From the NCBI GenBank assembly GCA_028554755.1, contig JAPTOF010000001.1, positions 31,949,501 through 32,013,500 on the forward strand: a DNA stretch of 64,000 bases, read 5' to 3'. The notes beneath the pieces were generated by a model. The model had not been told where the DNA came from. It saw nothing but the letters and a program-made list of their open reading frames with translations, and searched no databases. The stretch is from Cordia subcordata (lineage: Eukaryota > Streptophyta > Magnoliopsida > Boraginales > Cordiaceae). Numbering within the stretch: position 1 is the stretch's first letter; each line of letters begins with the position of its first letter. The position numbers and the translations under genes were made by a program. Below are positions 57,430 through 64,000 of the stretch, piece after piece.

Positions 57430-58060
57430 AATTAGAGAAGAAGAAGACACATTTTCTTATTATAATATTGATGTTTTAAATATACAATATGGATAACAAC
57501 AAATTTAAAAATACAGTGACCTATTTAGAACCAATGAGTCTAAAATTACGTCTTATCAACAGACTCCAAATTCCAAAGACTTTGAGAAGATATCATCTTA
57601 TCAATGTCCACTGATTGCATATTGATGGATATATATGTAGACACACGCAAAGTGTTTTTTATCTCATTCGTAATCTAATGAATTCTAAAGGACTCTTTCA
57701 TATTGGCTCTTGGGGTTCCACTCAAGCCTCTCCTTCGAAACTGGTGTCCAAGGTGATCTCTGAAGGTAACAAGGGGAGGAGATCTTTTAGTTTCTTTCAT
57801 GAACATCTATTATTGTATATGATGACAGAAACACAAAGAGGATCCATGGATGGAAGTCTAAACCTTCCCTTCATGCTGACTAAATCAATTACGTTAGCAA
57901 ACCAGCAAATACTTGCCAGAAGGACTTGACCATCACATACATAGAGAAGGAAATACGAGAAAGCGGATTGGCTAGCAAGCTTCGTATAAAGCTCATCCAG
58001 TTCGTTGCCTCACCCTCACGTCACCCGCTGCCTTAGTCTTAATTCCTTCGTCACCCTCTC
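57430..58060. other. Possible copia LTR and unassigned sequence
   Basis: Probably begins with the LTR of the gag-bearing copia. No second copy is present to define it. An open stretch of 104 codons (57615-57926) has no recognisable family. Confidence 0.3.
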
Positions 58061-58062
58061 TG

Positions 58063-58124
<62 letters not shown>
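58063..58124. repeat. (TA)n(CA)n microsatellite
   Basis: TA run followed by CA run. Confidence 0.9.
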
Positions 58125-58125
<1 letters not shown>

Positions 58126-58573
58126 AGTTTTTCAATATACTTTTTTGATACAATTGTTCCATAAGATGTGATTAGAAAAGGTATTTTGTTGCACGAAATT
58201 GTAATGATCTGCAAGTCCATGAATGCTGATTTGGTATTGAGGGAGGGAGGGTGTGTGTGTGCATGTATATGTGTGTGTATAATATCTAAACCAAGAAAAA
58301 GTGTAAGAGTAACTGGAACTAATAGAGCAATAAAATGTCCTATGGGATTAGGGGGTAGTTTATATTAGTGATTAAGACTATCTTTTTCAAGAGTGAAATC
58401 CTAGGTTTGAATCCCATGAGAATAGGGGTTTCAAAAGAAAATGTCATATAATTATGAGGTAAACCTATCATGATTTCAAGCTCTTGTATTTTGCATTGGC
58501 ATGAAATAAGTAAATATATTACAATTTTAGAGTAGAAATGTTATATATTGATTAGCACAAAAAAAAAAAAAAA

Positions 58574-60280
58574 GGACAAAATATACCAAACTATCTTGTG
58601 ATCCATCACAAGTGCATTGGACCTCCTTATGGTCTAAAATGTCCCTCATAATCCCTATATATTCTATCAAAAGTGCATAGAATTCCCCTACCATTAAAAA
58701 GTCCATTATCTTTAACCATAAAATTTTTTAACTACCCTTCTCTCTCTTTTACAAAAGATTTGAGGTGAAAATGATTTGAATCTTTGACTTCAAATTAAAA
58801 CAACAAATACTCTAACCAACTAGGCTATAAATAATTTTTGTTTTAACTTATTACCATAAAACAAATATATCATATACATTAATAACTAAAAAAAATACAA
58901 TCTTTGTAGGAAAAGAAAAACTAAAAAAATAATGCTTTAAAAAGATTTAAAAAATTATTAACAATAATTAATGAATCAAATTTTTTGACAATAGAAATAT
59001 TCATATCCTGTAAGAAAAATTATTAATTAACAATATCTAATCGAATCTTTTAGATAATATGTTATCTTAAGAAAGTTCTTACCCTATGTTCTTACCCTAT
59101 GTTTACATTACAATGTTTTCTAAAATTTCCATGTACTTAGATTGTCACAATCAAAAGGAGTTTTGCCTTAATTCAAGTCTGTCCTTCAATAATTGATGGG
59201 GCAGTATCCTTTTATCTTTATCTACACTAAAAAAATTCAGATCTGCTAGCATTTTACTAGATATGAATATTTCTATATTTTAAAAAAAAATTGATTAGTT
59301 ACTGTCAATAATTTTTTTAATTGTTTTAAAGCATTACTTTTTTTAACTATAGATATTGTGATTTGTTTTAGTTATTAATGTATATGATATATTTATTTTA
59401 TGTAATAAATTGAAACATAAATTGTTTATAACCTAAGTGGTTAGAGTATTTGTTGTTTTAATTTGAGGTTGACAGTTCAAATCCTTTTAGCCTTAATTCT
59501 TTTGTCGAAGAGAATAGTTGTGTGGGTAGTTAAAAAATTTTATGGTTAAAGATAACAGATTTTTTAATGGGAGGAAGGTCCTACGTACTTTTGATAGACC
59601 GTAAGAAAATTATGAGGGACTTTTTACCTATTTGGAATAGTCTTATCTGAAATTTGAAATCTGATAAGTATCTTATCTGCTAAGTGTCTTATAAGAAATA
59701 AGTGTCTGCTACAATAAGACTATTTAGTTTGTAAGCTAAAATGCTATTATAAGTTACTTTGATAATAATGTTATCAATTTTGAGTCATGGTATATTAATT
59801 TTATAATTAAATAATATAAAATATAAATATTAATTAATTTTTATTTTTAAAAAAAATTAAAATTTTGAAATTTTATTTTTTAATATTTTTATTTTTTTAT
59901 TTTTTAATTTTTAAATTTTTTGTTTTAAAATTTTATTTTTTAATTTTTTATTTTAATTTTAAAATTTTTAATCTTTAATTTTTAAATTTTTAATATTTAA
60001 TATTTAATATTTTATTTTTAGATTTAAAATTTTTATTTTCTAACTAATAAGATATAAGTATCCTACACCCAACTTATTTTTTATAACTACAAATAAGACA
60101 TCTTATAAAATATCTTATAAGTGTCTTATAATAAGCTGATCATAAACATTATTTTTCACATAAGTTGTCAAATAAAATAAGTGTCTTATAATAAGATCTA
60201 AACAAACACAACATTTATAGACCACAAAGGGTTCCTATGCACTTTTAATGAACCACGAAAAGGTCTAGTGTATTTTATCC
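58574..60280. mobile_element. Fold-back Mutator-like element with ~400-bp TIRs
   Basis: Left end GGACAAAATATACC pairs with the inverted right end GGATAAAATACAC, and pairing continues for some 400 bp (for example CATAAAATTTTTTAACTACC against its complement near 59545). The outer flank ACAAAAAAAA is repeated on both sides (58557 and 60281), consistent with a 9-10-bp duplication. Non-coding. The right TIR is split by a second element. Confidence 0.75.
59628..60207. mobile_element. MITE nested in the right TIR
   Basis: Interrupts the right TIR between GAGGGACTTTTTAC and ATTTATAGACC, which are adjacent in the left TIR copy. Ends resemble CTATTTGGAATAGTCTTAT and, inverted, TGTTTAGATCTTATTATAAG. 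Core is TTTTTAATTT-rich. Confidence 0.65.
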
Positions 60281-61219
60281 ACAAAAAAAAAAGGAAAAGA
60301 ACTATCCCAATCATCTCATCAAACTTCTGAACTTGATTTGACACCAACTAACAAAAATTATGATAATGTTCCTCATTTTGTAATCAATTCCAACCTTCCA
60401 TGGACAAATTAGTCATGGTTGTACTGAAAATAAATCAAAATAATCAATCAGTGAAAACTCAACCTTCAAAGTGGTTTAGTGTTAAAAAAAATGTAATTAA
60501 TAAATATCAATATATATGTTAATCCAGCCTCAAGCTAATAAAAAGAAAATATTGAACTATAAAACTACAAAGTTTCATATCATATTAACAGTAGAAAATA
60601 TGTTCAAGAAGCTTACTTTACCTATGCTTTTAATCTTGACATATATATTATTTACCATTTCCAAGTCTTTTCCTACATCTTCTCGGATCTGCCAAGATGG
60701 AAACTAGATAAAGCTCAAATTTGATGTATGCAATAATTTTTTGAATGCTAACATTTGAAACTTGCGCCACACTAACTCCAACAATTGTAATATTTACAAC
60801 TATTTTTTATTTTTACTTACTGGTATTGAAAATTTTGGGTATTACACATGTGATAAAAATGGAGAAATTGTTCTACAAAAACGTATATAGTTAAGAGACT
60901 TTAATGTTCTTGGCAAAAAAATGCATCTCTATTTTGACTCTTGACAAGCTTACATACTAACTTGTAAGTTCAAGTATAAATTTTATATAGATATTATAGA
61001 TTGTGACTCTTGACTGTCATACAACTGACGTGGCTAGAAGTGATGCGGTATTTTAGTAAGACATAAAAAAGTTAACGTGGCATTTACTAACTTGACATGG
61101 CATCTTTTAAAGCCACAAGTCATCTTCTACAACATCCTAATGTCTTATGATGTATAAATTTATTAAAATAAGACGAGGGACTTTGAAATCCATGCTTTGC
61201 ACAGTGTAGAGGTTATCTA
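60281..61219. other. AT-rich intergenic, no firm gene
   Basis: One small plus frame (60600-60704) starts MFKKLTLPMLLILTYILFT, which looks like a signal peptide followed by ICQDGN and a stop. No second cysteine-rich exon found. Otherwise nothing. Confidence 0.35.
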
Positions 61220-61225
61220 CAATTA

Positions 61226-61498
61226 AGATCTTAACTTACACCTTGAGGTAGATTGAGACCCTTTTTTCAAAGAGAGTAGGACTACTGGTAGATGAATAAT
61301 GGTTTGCAGAGTAAATATATGAGCTTCTTTGTCGTGTCTTTTATGAATAATCCTCTCTCATTATATAGGCATCCTCGTTCCCTAATTATAGGTTGATTAG
61401 TATTTATCTAATTCTATCCTTTTAATCAAGCACACAATTCCTAACTGATTTCGTTCCTTATATGTGCAGGGTTGACTTGCCATACCTAACCCATTATC
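61226..61498 (-). repeat. LTR segment, copy 1
   Basis: Shares TATGAATAATCCTCTCTCAT and TATATGTGCAGGGTTGACTT with 63732-64000. The LTR probably extends further right, but the comparison stops at the window end. Confidence 0.75.
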
Positions 61499-61642
61499 CT
61501 TAATTCCTCGGTGCATGCTTCTTTAATTGATTACTTTTCTTATGATCCCTAGCTAAGCTCATTGTGCATAATCTCCTTAGCTTACACGGGTGGATCCTTA
61601 AATTAGGAACCATATTTACTTGGGCCTAAAGAGTTTGCCTCC

Positions 61643-61672
61643 TACTCACCAGTCCGTAAGGGCTGGTGAGTA
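61643..61672. other. Perfect 10-bp stem hairpin
   Basis: TACTCACCAG (61643-61652), a 10-base spacer, and CTGGTGAGTA (61663-61672). Position inside the LTR element suggests a terminator or RNA structure; role unknown. Confidence 0.6.
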
Positions 61673-61894
61673 GTATTGAGCCATAAATTACCCTTAGGCC
61701 ATATGAGCAGTAAGACAAACAATATGTGTTTTGATTACTTTAACCGAATGATGGTATCTAATTGTTTATACTTGCGATCGTGGAAATGGTTGTTTTGTCA
61801 GTTTTTCGTTGTGTAGTTAGATTCGCACCATAGGGCACTCGGTATAAAAGTGAATGTTTCTATCAAGTTGCAACTTCTAACGTAATGAAGTTGC

Positions 61895-62505
61895 AGGGCC
61901 TTATTAGACCACATCCCTAATGTAAAACCAAAAGGCTTTAAGTTGTGGCGCTACTGTAAAAAGACCTTTTTAAGGCACAACCTTGATGAAAATCGAAAGG
62001 CCTTTTTAAGTTGTGGTCTTGATGTAAAATCGAAGGACCTTTTTAAGTTCCAACCCTGATGTAGAATCAAAGGCTCTTTAAGATGTGGCCTTGATGTAAG
62101 ATCAAAGGGCCAAATAAGTCGTAGCCCTGATGTAGGATCAAAAGACTAATGAATTATGGCCCTAATATAAAATCAAAGGGCCTAACCAGTCATAGCCCTG
62201 ATGTAGGATTGAAGGGCTAATAAACCTAGCCCCAATGTAAAATCAAAGAGCCTAATAAGTCGCAACTCTTACGTGAGATCAAATGGCTAATAAATCACAA
62301 CCCTAATGTAGGATCAGAGGGCTCAATAAGTCACAGCCCTAATGTAGGATCAAATGGCTAATAGACTGCGGCCATGTTGTAAAATCAAAGAGCCTAATAA
62401 GTCGCAACTTCGATATAGGATCGAAGAGCTAATAAATCGTGGCTTTGATGTATGGTCAAAAGGCCTAATAAGTCGCAGCCCTGATGTAGGGTTCAAGGGC
62501 TTTAC
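61895..62505. repeat. ~37-bp tandem array, about 17 units
   Basis: Consensus close to CTAATAAGTCGCAGCCCTGA then TGTAGGATCAAAGGG. About 17 degenerate units. Units ending TAAAATC and TAGGATC often alternate, hinting at a dimeric higher-order unit. Lies within the LTR element. Unit count made by eye. Confidence 0.8.
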
Positions 62506-63701
62506 ATATTTGCAAATGTATCTCAAAAATCATTTATAGAAACATAAAATGATGATAGTAGTTTTTATTGAAAGAAAAGAGAAAAGAAATTTTGCACATC
62601 TAGAAATAGTACTTCTTCAAATGTGCCGCATTCCGGCGGGTAATTAAGGCCGCGGCTGGCGATGCTATAAGTTGCTCCATCTTGTTGTTCACCTTTGTCT
62701 GGAGTTCCACAATTTTAAATTCGAGATTGTTGTCCATTTTCAAAATAGTGGCTCTTGCGCCTCCGTCATCCTTACCTATTGAACCAGTTTGCGATCGAAC
62801 TCGGCTAGTCTAGTTTCAATGTCCTCATCAAAACTTGTTAATGCCAACGTCAACCCGTAGTATAAGTGAAAATATTTCTGTTATTGAATGTTAAAGTTAG
62901 AATGCATGCATTAGCAATAGAAAAATTCATCAAAGCTTGCTTCTTTACCATATCAAGTTTTGAATCTCAATATACACAATTATTTTTGCACTGATTAGGG
63001 GACGATATTAATTTCAATGCCTCTCTCTCTCTCATAATTTCAAAGCTTGTTTTCGCTATGCTTCCACACAATTATATGCACTATGCCTCCTATTAACATG
63101 AAAATTTCTCATTAGGTGAATTGTCATAGAATATTAATGCCTAAACAAAAATGGTTACAAGACCATCTTCAAACAGAATTGATATATACTAAATCTTCAA
63201 GTCAAATTAAACACAATCATAACATTTAAAACTATCAAAATAATAATAACAACGATAATAATAGTGATGATAGCGGAATTACAACATTTTTGTATTGTTT
63301 AGTGACGTGCCCCTATTTACATCAATTAACTATCTACCTTTCATATTTATGCATGTGCTTGTATGTTTATTTGATTGGACATTAAATGTTGGAACAATCG
63401 ATTTCATGAAACAAATTATTCTGAAACTAATCACTGATATACACGAATCATTAAAGATCAATTAACCAATCATTTAAAGGAAATTAAAGAGAATCATCGG
63501 AAAAACTTTTTAAACACGTGAGAAATAACTCCAAAATCAATCATTATATATATTTTACATATTTACTATATTTAGTTTATTCATGTCACCACCGAAGAAT
63601 ACAAACATTTAGATATTGGTTAGGTCCTTAGCTTTCGACGCCGTCGTCGTAGGCTTTGCGCCACTTGGTTGCAGGCTCTTCTTGTCTTTCCATCACCAGC
63701 T

Positions 63702-63723
63702 TGGCCCCACGGTAGGCAACAAA
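63702..63723 (-). other. Primer binding site, Tat/Ogre type
   Basis: Minus strand TTTGTTGCCTACCGTGGGGC resembles TTTGGCGCCCACCGTGGGGC of plant Tat/Ogre elements, with CG positions decayed. Confidence 0.55.
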
Positions 63724-63731
63724 CTTCAGAG

Positions 63732-64000
63732 GCGTCTTAACCTACCGCTTGAGATAGATTGAAACCTGTTTTACAAAATGAGTAAGGCAGCTAGTAGATA
63801 AATAACGGTTTGTATAGTAAGTGTATAAGCTTCTTTGTCGTGTTCTTTATGAATAATCCTCTCTCATTATATAGGCGTCCTCGTCCTTTAATTATAGGTT
63901 GATTAGTATTTATCTCATTCTGTCCCTTTAATTAAGCACACGATTCCTAATTGATTTCATTCCTTATATGTGCAGGGTTGACTTGCCATACTTAGCCCAT
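63732..64000 (-). repeat. LTR segment, copy 2 (truncated by window)
   Basis: Counterpart of 61226-61498; continues beyond the window. Confidence 0.75.

Larger units (their letters stand above)
61220..64000 (-). mobile_element. Tat/Ogre-like LTR retrotransposon, runs off window
   Basis: Direct repeats at about 61226-61498 and 63732-64000 are parts of two LTRs; the second is cut by the window end. Minus strand: 5' LTR end near 63728, PBS-like site 63723-63702, a 21-codon frame starting MERQEEPATKWRKAYDDGV (63693-63628), degraded gag-like sequence (DEDIETRLAEFDRKLVQ near 62800), then the tandem array and 3' LTR. No protease, RT or integrase. Internal size near 2 kb or less, so non-autonomous. 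Confidence 0.75.

Noticed and set aside
61895..62505. CRISPR array or coding repeat protein
   Set aside because: Units are degenerate and directly adjacent without unique spacers; frames across the array contain stops.

Overview
This window looks like nuclear DNA of a dicot-type plant. It is AT-rich, has short plant-style introns, carries a CYP76-type cytochrome P450 and PR-10/Bet v 1 genes, and is dominated by nested plant transposons (copia, Athila-like gypsy, hAT, CACTA, Mutator-like, Helitron, LINE and TRIM). I cannot name the species from the sequence.

The backbone is a large, imperfect inverted duplication. The left arm runs from about 930 to 17860 and the right arm from about 42480 to 54665, in opposite orientation. 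Each arm has a P450 at its outer edge. The left P450 (minus strand, 1484-2734) is a truncated pseudogene. The right one (plus strand, 52246-54143) is nearly full length but has a 1-nt frameshift and altered I-helix residues. Inward of the P450, the left arm carries a tandem array of three intact two-exon PR-10 genes (8844-9420, 12535-13111, 18906-19484), each inside a repeat unit of different length (A 6379-9682, B 9683-14338, C 14339-about 21500). The right arm has no PR-10; its homology stops at a copia LTR edge near 42466.

The centre (about 21500-42470) is a stack of nested elements. It holds a TRIM element with multiplied LTR heads (23234-23705) and an old antisense copia element spread over about 24055-42466. 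The copia is interrupted by a hAT element (24994-27647, 8-bp target duplication), by Helitron, LINE and TIR debris (29162-30885), and by an Athila-like gypsy (32724-41605). The gypsy in turn holds a probable solo LTR (33807-34977). Insertions found in only one arm postdate the duplication: a deleted copia at 3746-6378, another at 15752-17106, and a copia at about 43512-48984.

The right flank (54666-64000) holds a MITE, a copia gag fragment, a fold-back Mutator-like element with a MITE inside it, and a Tat/Ogre-like LTR element containing a roughly 37-bp tandem array. The only genes with intact reading frames are the three PR-10 copies. Any joint metabolic role of PR-10 and P450 is inference, and both P450 copies appear disabled.
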